The notes below the pieces were generated by a model. That model was not told the DNA's origin. It saw only the letters and a list, made by a program, of their open reading frames with translations, and did no database searches. From Abyssalbus ytuae (GTDB lineage: Bacteria > Bacteroidota > Bacteroidia > Flavobacteriales > Flavobacteriaceae), in contig NZ_CP094358.1 of NCBI RefSeq assembly GCF_022807975.1, positions 1,302,001 to 1,366,000 on the forward strand: a stretch of DNA of 64,000 bases, given 5' to 3'. How positions within the stretch are numbered: the stretch's first letter is position 1; each line of letters opens with the position of its first letter. Positions 57,042-64,000 of the stretch are shown piece after piece. The translations under genes and the position numbers were made by a program.

Positions 57042-59171
57042 TTATTTCATCTCTATTAAACTAACAGCCACACCACCTCCTGGAGCCAGTTTTATATGAA
57101 GGGAAGTGGTATTATCTGCTTCTATCTCAGAAATTTTTATTGCTTCAGGATTTTTATCCCAATGAGCATCCTCTGCATCAGCATACATAATGGCTTTATA
57201 TTTTGTACCTGGTTTTAAAAAATCGAGTTTTACGTTAAATTCCCTTTCATTTTCATCAGTGATGCTCCCTAAAAACCAATTGCCGGTATTTTTTTCTTCT
57301 CTTGCTATGGTAACAAAATCCCCTACTTCACCATTTAAAACTTTTGTTTGTTTCCAGTCTACCCCTACATCCCTTATAAATTGAAGGGCTTCGGGCTTAG
57401 CTTCGTAATGCTCAATAAGATCGGCGGCCATTTGAATAGGGCTGTAAATAACCACATAAAGGGCTAATTGTTGAGCCAGGGTAGTATTTACCTGATTATT
57501 TTCTTTATAATTATTGAATTTAATGTTAAAAATGCCGGGGGTATAATCAATTGGTCCTGCCAACATACGTGTAAATGCTACTATGGGTAAATGTTCGGGT
57601 GGATTGCCTCCATCGGAAGCCCAGGCATTAAATTCCTGTCCCCTTAAACCTTCCCGGGAAATAATATTAGGATAAGTACGGCGTAAACCTGTTGCCTTTA
57701 TGGGTTCATGGGCATTTACCGCAACCTCATATTTAGCAGCTTTGATAGCTGCATTATTATAATGATTTACCATCCATTGCCCGTGATGGTATTCCCCTTT
57801 TGGAATAATTTTACCTACGTATCCTGATTTTACCGAGTGAATACCCAGAGAGTTCATTAAGACATAAGCAGTATCCTGTTGTTTTTTATAAGTTCTTGGT
57901 GCTGCAGAAGTTTCATGATGCATGATAATTTCCACTCCTTTTTCTTTTCCGTATTTTACCACTTCCTGTAAATCGTAATCGGGATAAGGAGTTACAAAGT
58001 CAAAAACACCTTCGCGGTCTTCAAAACCAATCCAATGTTCCCAACCTGTGTTCCAGCCTTCCACCAATACCCCGCCAATATTATTTTTAGCAGAAAAATC
58101 AATAAATGCTTTAGCATTTTCAGTTGTTGCTCCATGTTTTCCGTGGGGTTTGGCATTGGTAGTAAAAGAGGTCATATCCTGTTGTGCGCTATAATCCCAG
58201 GTAGATTTCCCCAAATGCATTTCCCACCATATTCCGGTGTACTTCATAGGCTTAAACCATGTAATATCTCCGAGCTTGTTAGGTTCGTTAAGATTTACAA
58301 TTAATTTTGACTCTATAAGATCACCTGCTTTTTCAGCAATTTGGATTGTTCTCCAGGGAGTTTCAAACGGCAACTCTCTTTTTACTTTATACCCGGTAAT
58401 ATCTGAACCCACCAGCTCACTTTGCATTAACAGGTTTTCTTTATCCACCTTTAATGTCATACCTGCATAATCTATTAAGGCAGCTTCATGAAAACTTAAA
58501 TGCAAACCTTTGTCGGTGCGCATGGTAACCGGAGTATTTACTGCATTTTCAGGGATGTACGTCTGTGCTAAATTTTCATGTCCTTTTTTGCTTAGGGCAT
58601 CAATTTCACTAAACTTTGTGGTGTTATATAAGTGTTCATAAATATCCCAGTCACCGGGAATCCACCATACTTTATGATCTCCTGTTAAATTAAACTGTGT
58701 ATTTTCATCGGTTATAATGACTTCTTTCAAATTTTCCTGTTCGGGGAATTCATATCTAAAACCGAGTCCGTCGTCATACACCCTGAATATTACATTTAAT
58801 TTTCTGAACGGCTCGTTTATTTCCTGTAAGGATAATTCTAACTCATTGTAATTATTTATCACTTCTTCCTGTTCTCCCCAGGGCATTTTCCATGTTTCAT
58901 CAAACGAAGAAACAGAAGAGGCAACTAATTTAAAATTATCCTGAAGTGGTTTTGCCTCTTTGAGTTCGAAACCCAATAACGAGGTATCAATTACCGTTTC
59001 TTCTTTATGAAAGACTTTATAAGCAGGTGTCCCGTTAGTTGTCAGAAAAAAATCTACACTGATATTTTTTCCCGGCGACATTACCTGTGTGGGTTCTTTT
59101 TTGTTTTCTTTTTTACAGGAAACAAAACTCAGTACGAGTAAGGAAATGACTGTTAATACTATTGACCTCAT
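57042..59171 (-). CDS. GH97 alpha-glucosidase, inverting SusB type, lipoprotein
   Basis: 709 aa, close to the length of SusB. The signal ends LSFVSC (Cys19). Motifs: MHHETSAAPRTY (Glu420), HEPIKATGLRRTYP (Glu489), ISREG (Glu507), GQEFN (Glu513), at spacings 69, 18 and 6. These equal the SusB Glu439/508/526/532 pattern as I recall it. VKSGYVGKI stands where retaining members have the nucleophile Asp. It cuts glucose from the non-reducing end of malto-oligosaccharides with inversion. Its start overlaps the GH31 stop by 4 bp (ATGA), so they are coupled. Confidence 0.95.
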   Translation of the reverse strand: MRSIVLTVISLLVLSFVSCKKENKKEPTQVMSPGKNISVDFFLTTNGTPAYKVFHKEETVIDTSLLGFELKEAKPLQDNFKLVASSVSSFDETWKMPWGEQEEVINNYNELELSLQEINEPFRKLNVIFRVYDDGLGFRYEFPEQENLKEVIITDENTQFNLTGDHKVWWIPGDWDIYEHLYNTTKFSEIDALSKKGHENLAQTYIPENAVNTPVTMRTDKGLHLSFHEAALIDYAGMTLKVDKENLLMQSELVGSDITGYKVKRELPFETPWRTIQIAEKAGDLIESKLIVNLNEPNKLGDITWFKPMKYTGIWWEMHLGKSTWDYSAQQDMTSFTTNAKPHGKHGATTENAKAFIDFSAKNNIGGVLVEGWNTGWEHWIGFEDREGVFDFVTPYPDYDLQEVVKYGKEKGVEIIMHHETSAAPRTYKKQQDTAYVLMNSLGIHSVKSGYVGKIIPKGEYHHGQWMVNHYNNAAIKAAKYEVAVNAHEPIKATGLRRTYPNIISREGLRGQEFNAWASDGGNPPEHLPIVAFTRMLAGPIDYTPGIFNIKFNNYKENNQVNTTLAQQLALYVVIYSPIQMAADLIEHYEAKPEALQFIRDVGVDWKQTKVLNGEVGDFVTIAREEKNTGNWFLGSITDENEREFNVKLDFLKPGTKYKAIMYADAEDAHWDKNPEAIKISEIEADNTTSLHIKLAPGGGVAVSLIEMK

Positions 59172-61549
59172 TTTATTTTAATTTTTATACTTTTTGAACT
59201 ATTTCCTGAAATTCTAAAGGGAATTTCAAGGGTGTTTTTAAGTTTTTTATATTGATACTCTACTTTTTTCCCATTTATTTTAACATGCTTTGGAAGAAAA
59301 TCTGTATTATGGAGGATCAAATTAATTTTTTTGTCTTCAGCTTTATAATTTTTCCCGGTAGCAGCATTTACACTGATAGTAAGATATTTTTCTTCTAATT
59401 TACTTTTAAAATATAAGATCTCGAAGCTTTCCTTTTCATAAGATTGAGGTGTTATTCCGTCATCGTTATATAACTTACCGGAGCTTTCAGTAAGGGATTT
59501 ATCAAAATAAAAATGCAAATCGATATCGGAAAGGGAATATTCATCAGTTGACTGTATTACCCGAACCATAGGAATAAAGGCTCCCGACCTGACAAAAACC
59601 GGAATATGGTCTTCTTCTAAAAGAATGTTTTGAGTGGATCCTGCAGTGTAAATTTTATCAGCATAAAAATCAATCCAGTTACCGGTAGACGGAAATGTCA
59701 CGGTTTGTTCCTTTTTTTCTTTTTCAACCACAGGTGATATCAAAAAGTCATTTCCCCATAAATAGGCATTTGTTGTATTTAAAAACTCAGGGTTATTTGA
59801 TTCTTCAAAAAACAAAGGCCTCATTAAAGGAATTCCGTGTTGATTGTTTTCAAAAACCAACGTATAATTGTAAGGTAATAATTTATATCTGAGTTCAATC
59901 GATTTTTTAGCCAGTTTCTTTGTTTTTTCATCTTTATAAACGGGTTCGGATGCTACTGCTTCTTGGGCATGCGGACGAAAAACCGGCTGAAAAACTCCAT
60001 ACTGCAACCACCGGGTATAAAGTTCGGGGTCGTTTAAATCTCCTGCAAAACCTCCCAAGTCAGAATGCATATAGGCAATGCCCTGCATTCCCATTTGTAA
60101 AGCAATTTCTACCTGCGACTGCAACCCTCCCCAACTTCTGCTCACATCGCCGGACCAGGGGATTAACCCGTAACGCTGAGACCCGGAGTAGCCTGATCGC
60201 ATTAGAATAAAAGGACGTTGTTTCGGAAAATATTTTTTATAGCCTTCGTAAATGAGTTGTGCCCAGGTATGTCCGTAAATATTGTGCAATTCATTTGCTG
60301 TGCCTGTTATATGCCTTAAAGCCCCAGGATGAACTTCGGGTTCTCCCAAATCACCCCACCATCCGGCAACTCCTGCCCGGGTTAAGTTTTTGTAAATATT
60401 CCAGAACCAATCTTTCCCTTCTTTTTTAAAAATGTCTATGAGGCCCGTATGTCCAAAAAAGAAATCGTAGGTAAACGGATTTCCGACAGAATCAGTTGCA
60501 AGAATTTTTTGGTTCACTGCTTCTTCCCATCTTTTTGAAGTAGTCAGGATAAAAGGTTCGGTAATTAAAACTGTTTTTACTCCTTTTTCCTTAAAGTCTT
60601 TTATCATTTTATAGGGAGCGGGAAAAGAATCTCTGTCAAATTCAAGATTTCCCATGGTGCCCGTAACTTCCTTACCAAACCAATACAAATCAAGTATGAC
60701 AGCATCCAACGGAATTTTTTCCTCTAAAAATTTATGAATTGTTTTTCTTGTTTCTGCTTCGGAATGATAACCAAACCTGCTGGAAAAATTCCCTAACATC
60801 CACCGGGGCGGCATAGGTTGTTTTCCCGTCAAATCTGTGTAATTATCAAGCAGACCAGACCATGAATCGCCTACAATAACCTGGTACGTTTTTCTACCTC
60901 CAATAGTTTCGTAACTTAAAGTATTGTTGCTTTTACTGTCTAAATCCAGGTAACCAATGGATGGGTTATCAAAATGAACAGCATATAGCCGGGACGACAT
61001 CACCAACGGAATGGTAAAGTTCATTAATTCGGCATGGGTAGTATAGCCGTAATGGGCCTTGTTATATAATTCCAGCCGATGCCCCCTGCGGTTCATTCCC
61101 AAAACCCTTTCTCCACCACCGTAGAGTATTTCACTATCATTCACATTAAACTCAATGATTTCGGTGCTGTCTGTTTTTACATACCCTGCTTTCTCCGAAA
61201 TAACAGGTTTGGAATTATAGTAGTAACTTATTTGAAAAGGATTTTTGGTAATGCTTACACTTATCCCCGTAGTGGAATAGGCTATTGTGTTTTCCGAATT
61301 TTTAAAAGTGGTTCTGATTTCTACGGGTTCTAAAACCACTGCATGAGATTCTTTTCTAAATTGCTCTCCATCGGGCACAAAAGAAGTTTCTATTATTTTT
61401 TTTGAATAGGGTTTGATAATATATTTACCATCACTTACCATTATTTCAAGATGATTATCTTTTAAAGAATGGCTTATAAATGTTCTGTTTACATTTTGGG
61501 CACAAACAAAAGAGGTAATCAAAAAGAATATGACATATAACTTATTCAC
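59168..61549 (-). CDS. GH31 alpha-glucosidase, exported, GTG start
   Basis: 793 aa. The start codon is GTG at 61549, giving a signal peptide (NKLYVIFFLITSFVCAQ). The N-terminal beta-sandwich (about 25-240) leads to the barrel with LDAVILDLYWFGKE, nucleophile Asp400 in GWWGDLGEPE, and acid/base Asp468 in IPWSGDVSRSWGG. The MHSDLGGFAGDLNDPELYTRWLQYG segment and a C-terminal DUF5110-like part follow. It releases alpha-glucose from alpha-1,4 or alpha-1,6 ends with retention. It follows GH13 by 44 bp and overlaps GH97 by 4 bp. Confidence 0.94.
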   Translation of the reverse strand: MNKLYVIFFLITSFVCAQNVNRTFISHSLKDNHLEIMVSDGKYIIKPYSKKIIETSFVPDGEQFRKESHAVVLEPVEIRTTFKNSENTIAYSTTGISVSITKNPFQISYYYNSKPVISEKAGYVKTDSTEIIEFNVNDSEILYGGGERVLGMNRRGHRLELYNKAHYGYTTHAELMNFTIPLVMSSRLYAVHFDNPSIGYLDLDSKSNNTLSYETIGGRKTYQVIVGDSWSGLLDNYTDLTGKQPMPPRWMLGNFSSRFGYHSEAETRKTIHKFLEEKIPLDAVILDLYWFGKEVTGTMGNLEFDRDSFPAPYKMIKDFKEKGVKTVLITEPFILTTSKRWEEAVNQKILATDSVGNPFTYDFFFGHTGLIDIFKKEGKDWFWNIYKNLTRAGVAGWWGDLGEPEVHPGALRHITGTANELHNIYGHTWAQLIYEGYKKYFPKQRPFILMRSGYSGSQRYGLIPWSGDVSRSWGGLQSQVEIALQMGMQGIAYMHSDLGGFAGDLNDPELYTRWLQYGVFQPVFRPHAQEAVASEPVYKDEKTKKLAKKSIELRYKLLPYNYTLVFENNQHGIPLMRPLFFEESNNPEFLNTTNAYLWGNDFLISPVVEKEKKEQTVTFPSTGNWIDFYADKIYTAGSTQNILLEEDHIPVFVRSGAFIPMVRVIQSTDEYSLSDIDLHFYFDKSLTESSGKLYNDDGITPQSYEKESFEILYFKSKLEEKYLTISVNAATGKNYKAEDKKINLILHNTDFLPKHVKINGKKVEYQYKKLKNTLEIPFRISGNSSKSIKIKIK

Positions 61550-61593
61550 TACAGGTTGATGTTATAAAAGAGTTTCTTTATTAATTGTATTAA

Positions 61594-63483
61594 TTATTGT
61601 AATTCCAGAATCAAGGCTGATTTTCCGGCTACCTTGATGGCAGTTTTTAATGAGATTTCTTCTCCGGTAATTATATCTGTCCCTTTGGTAAAGTTTAAAA
61701 TGCGCTCTTTAAAACGTTCCGTATTTAAACTTTGTTCTTCGGGATTATTGTTTATAATTACCATTACCGATTCGTTATCATTATACCGGAAATACACATA
61801 TACATTGTTCTCAGGCAAAAACTGTGTTGTTTTTCCTGTGTGGATTACTTTTTTGTTTTTTCTCCAGTTGAAAATCTTAGAAGTGAACTCATAGTATTGA
61901 TTCTGAAGCTGATTTCTGCCCTCTTTTGTAAAAGCGTTATTTTTGTCAGAGGCCCATCCTCCCGGAAAATCCTGCCTGATATCACCGTCACCTTTACCTT
62001 TATCTCCCTGCATTCCTATTTCGCTACCATAATAAATTTGAGGAGTACCTCTTACCGTAGCTATAAGGGCAACAGCCATTTTGTATTTATCTATACTGCC
62101 ATTGTAAATATGATTAAATCTTGCGGTATCATGGTTTTCTATAAATACCAACAAATTATTTATATCACGATACAGAAAATCATTTACAAAATTCTCATAA
62201 ACTTTATACATGCCGTCACTCCATCCGGTATTATCTTCATTGAATACAGTTCCTATTGCATCATGTAATGTAAAGTCCATTACGGCAGGTAAATGGGTAT
62301 TATAATTTTGTAAAGCTCCTATAGGACTATCTTTTTGCCAATAGGATATTTGTGCCTGATCATGCAACCATACTTCGCCTACAATATTAAAATGAGGGTA
62401 TTCCTCCATAATAGCTTTGGTCCATTTTGCAATGCCTTCTTTATCATTATATGAATAGGTATCAACCCTAAATCCGTCTAAATTTGCATATTCAATCCAC
62501 CAAATGGCATTTTGAATAAGATAATTTAAAACCAAAGGATGGCTTTGATTTAAATCGGGCATGGTTTTTACAAACCAGCCATCAACACAGTATTTTTTAT
62601 CAATTTCGGATGTGTTCGGGTCATATTGAGTAGTCATACGGTAATTGGAATTGGCATAACCGGAAAACTGATGGATCCACTCATACGTTGGTAAATCCTT
62701 AATCATCCAGTGTTCGGATCCCCAGTGGTTGGTTACATAATCCATTACCAGTTTCATATCCCGTTTATGCATCTCGTTTGCCAGGCGCTTATAATCTTCA
62801 TTGGTTCCATAACGCGGATCTATTTTATAAACATCACTTTGGGCATACGTATGATATGAATACCGTTCATCATTATCTTCCAGAAGAGGTGTACTCCAAA
62901 TAGTGGTAACTCCCAGTTCTTTTAAATAATCAAGATGATCTATAATACCTTCTATATCACCACCATGCCTTCCTCCGTCAAAGCTTCTGTCTACTTTTTC
63001 AGTAACATCAGGATGTGAATCATTAGATTCATTACCGTTTGCAAAACGATCGGGCATTAAGAGGTAAATCATATCCGATGAATCAAAACCTTTTCGTTGG
63101 GCCGAATTATCAGCTCTCTTTTTAAATTCATAAGCTTCCGAAAACCTGATTTTTCCTTTCTTTTTGAAATCAATTTTTACTTTACCCGGTGTAATACCGG
63201 TAGTTTGAACAGTTATAAAAAGATAATTCGGGTTTTCTGTTTTTGTAACATCCGAAATATTTACTCCGTTAATTTGAGGTTCATATTGAGAAATGTTTTT
63301 TCCGTAAACCATAAGCTGTAATTCACCAGCATTCATACCTGCCCACCAGAATGGAGGCTCCACTTTTACCGCTTGGGAAAAAGATAACAACGAACTAATT
63401 AAAGCTATACATAAAAAAACTTTACTCCGGTATGGCAGTGCATCCAGAGTAAGGAAGTGTTTTGGGTGTGATATTTTTTTCAT
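61594..63483 (-). CDS. GH13 neopullulanase/cyclomaltodextrinase-like enzyme (SusA type), exported
   Basis: 629 aa from the ATG at 63483; a TTG five codons earlier would overlap the GH65 stop. The signal peptide is long (to about 37, LISSLLSFSQA). An N-terminal cyclomaltodextrinase-like beta-sandwich (about 40-125, PPFWWAGMNAGELQLMVYG) precedes the barrel. GH13 regions: DYVTNHWG, GFRVDTYSY with nucleophile Asp341, IVGEVWLH with acid/base Glu370, FIENHDTARF with Asp452. This architecture is that of SusA, the periplasmic neopullulanase of starch systems. The gap to GH65 is one base. Confidence 0.94.
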   Translation of the reverse strand: MKKISHPKHFLTLDALPYRSKVFLCIALISSLLSFSQAVKVEPPFWWAGMNAGELQLMVYGKNISQYEPQINGVNISDVTKTENPNYLFITVQTTGITPGKVKIDFKKKGKIRFSEAYEFKKRADNSAQRKGFDSSDMIYLLMPDRFANGNESNDSHPDVTEKVDRSFDGGRHGGDIEGIIDHLDYLKELGVTTIWSTPLLEDNDERYSYHTYAQSDVYKIDPRYGTNEDYKRLANEMHKRDMKLVMDYVTNHWGSEHWMIKDLPTYEWIHQFSGYANSNYRMTTQYDPNTSEIDKKYCVDGWFVKTMPDLNQSHPLVLNYLIQNAIWWIEYANLDGFRVDTYSYNDKEGIAKWTKAIMEEYPHFNIVGEVWLHDQAQISYWQKDSPIGALQNYNTHLPAVMDFTLHDAIGTVFNEDNTGWSDGMYKVYENFVNDFLYRDINNLLVFIENHDTARFNHIYNGSIDKYKMAVALIATVRGTPQIYYGSEIGMQGDKGKGDGDIRQDFPGGWASDKNNAFTKEGRNQLQNQYYEFTSKIFNWRKNKKVIHTGKTTQFLPENNVYVYFRYNDNESVMVIINNNPEEQSLNTERFKERILNFTKGTDIITGEEISLKTAIKVAGKSALILELQ

Positions 63484-63484
63484 T

Positions 63485-64000
63485 TTATACAGTTGCAAGG
63501 TTACCGGGAGAAACTGTTATTTTTTCTCCATTAACTAATACATCAACCGGGTTATTACCTTCCAGCTTAAAGGAAGTTTTACCATGTTCTACGATAACTT
63601 TTACAATATTGTTCCTGAAATTAATTTTAAAAGTATATCCTTTCCACTCTTCAGGTATTTTAGGCTCAAAAGAAAGCATATCGTTTTTAATACGCATTCC
63701 TCCAAAACCTTCTACAATACTCATCCAGGTACCTGCCATGGAAGTAATGTGCAAACCTTCGTGGACTTCTTTGTTATAGTCATCCAAATCCAACCGGGAG
63801 GTTCTTAAATAAAATTTATAAGCCTGGTCCATTTTACCTAAAGCTGCTGCCTGAATACTGTGCACACATGGTGAAAGAGAAGATTCATGAACAGTAAACG
63901 GCTCATAAAAGTTAAAATGACGTTCCAATTCTTCTTTAGTAAAATGATCTTCGAAAAAGTAAAACCCCTGTAGTACATCGGCTTGTTTGATATAAGGCGA
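63485..64000 (-). CDS. GH65 maltose/kojibiose phosphorylase, C-terminal part, cut by the right edge
   Basis: 171 residues are visible, open to the window edge, in frame from SPYIKQADVLQGFYFFEDHF. KQADV holds the two conserved Lys/Gln residues of the phosphorylase active site region, and TVHESSLSPCVHSIQAAALG and EGLHITSMAGTWMSIVEGFGG are GH65 signatures near the catalytic end. A C-terminal beta-sandwich domain (NPVDVLVNGEKITVSPG) closes it. Such enzymes split maltose with phosphate into glucose and beta-glucose 1-phosphate in the cytoplasm. A beta-phosphoglucomutase and a maltose transporter would be expected upstream, beyond the edge. The stop is one base before the next start. Confidence 0.93.
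   Translation of the reverse strand, partial: SPYIKQADVLQGFYFFEDHFTKEELERHFNFYEPFTVHESSLSPCVHSIQAAALGKMDQAYKFYLRTSRLDLDDYNKEVHEGLHITSMAGTWMSIVEGFGGMRIKNDMLSFEPKIPEEWKGYTFKINFRNNIVKVIVEHGKTSFKLEGNNPVDVLVNGEKITVSPGNLATV

Overview
The window is AT-rich DNA from a Bacteroidota genome, most likely class Flavobacteriia (Flavobacteriaceae). The signs are a SusC/SusD pair, many SPII lipoproteins, DUF4270 and DUF4907 proteins, a LytS/LytTR two-component pair, a mevalonate pathway operon, weak Shine-Dalgarno sequences, and promoter-like TAnnTTTG boxes. No tRNA, rRNA, CRISPR array or insertion sequence was seen.

Region 1 (1-12160, minus strand) is a polysaccharide utilization locus transcribed susC, susD, PKD-type glycan-binding lipoprotein, GH2, GH97, GH3, with the GH3 gene cut by the left edge. 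A hairpin sits between the binding-protein and enzyme genes. About 1.2 kb of mostly non-coding DNA separates it from a divergent NrtR/AraR-like regulator with a degenerate Nudix box (13391-14110).

Region 2 (14458-16822, plus) looks like the scar of an extracellular contractile injection system (eCIS). It holds a DUF4255 (Pvc16-like) pseudogene with four frame changes, including an exact 10-bp tandem duplication. This is followed by a gene fused in frame to the first ~100 codons of a contractile tail sheath gene that then stops, and by an intact peptidoglycan-binding N-acetylmuramidase. The rest of the structural genes appear to be deleted.

Region 3 (16830-20575, minus) is a small fructan or sucrose unit: HAD phosphatase, GH32 lipoprotein, MFS sugar porter.

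Region 4 (20725-34351, plus) is an arsenosugar biosynthesis island: AhpD-like protein, ArsS radical SAM enzyme, rhodanese, TIGR04282 and TIGR04283 transferases, purine nucleoside phosphorylase and ArsM. It is extended by a sterol-desaturase-family protein, DUF547, two more glycosyltransferases and a polytopic mannosyltransferase-like protein. A two-gene cassette (56-aa protein plus SDH-type serine protease) with its own promoter-like site, and a ClpP-like gene, lie in the middle. arsM is bracketed by two related palindromes.

Region 5 (34458-55424) is mixed. It holds a TolC-MacA-MacB efflux operon and a secreted intradiol-dioxygenase-like lipoprotein. A sensor operon (outer membrane barrel, Kelch lipoprotein, DUF4907, histidine kinase, LytTR regulator) lies divergent from a DUF4270/barrel pair. 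A mevalonate/prenyl operon (mvaD, four-helix-bundle gene, mevalonate kinase, UbiA, RluB-type pseudouridine synthase, small membrane protein) follows, then TspO, a hypothetical secreted protein, a BaiN/YhiN-type flavoprotein and a glycerophosphodiesterase.

Region 6 (55559-64000, minus) is an alpha-glucan operon transcribed GH65, GH13 (SusA-like), GH31, GH97, GH13, closed by a strong terminator. It would turn malto-oligosaccharides into glucose and beta-glucose 1-phosphate. Its upstream part lies beyond the right edge.
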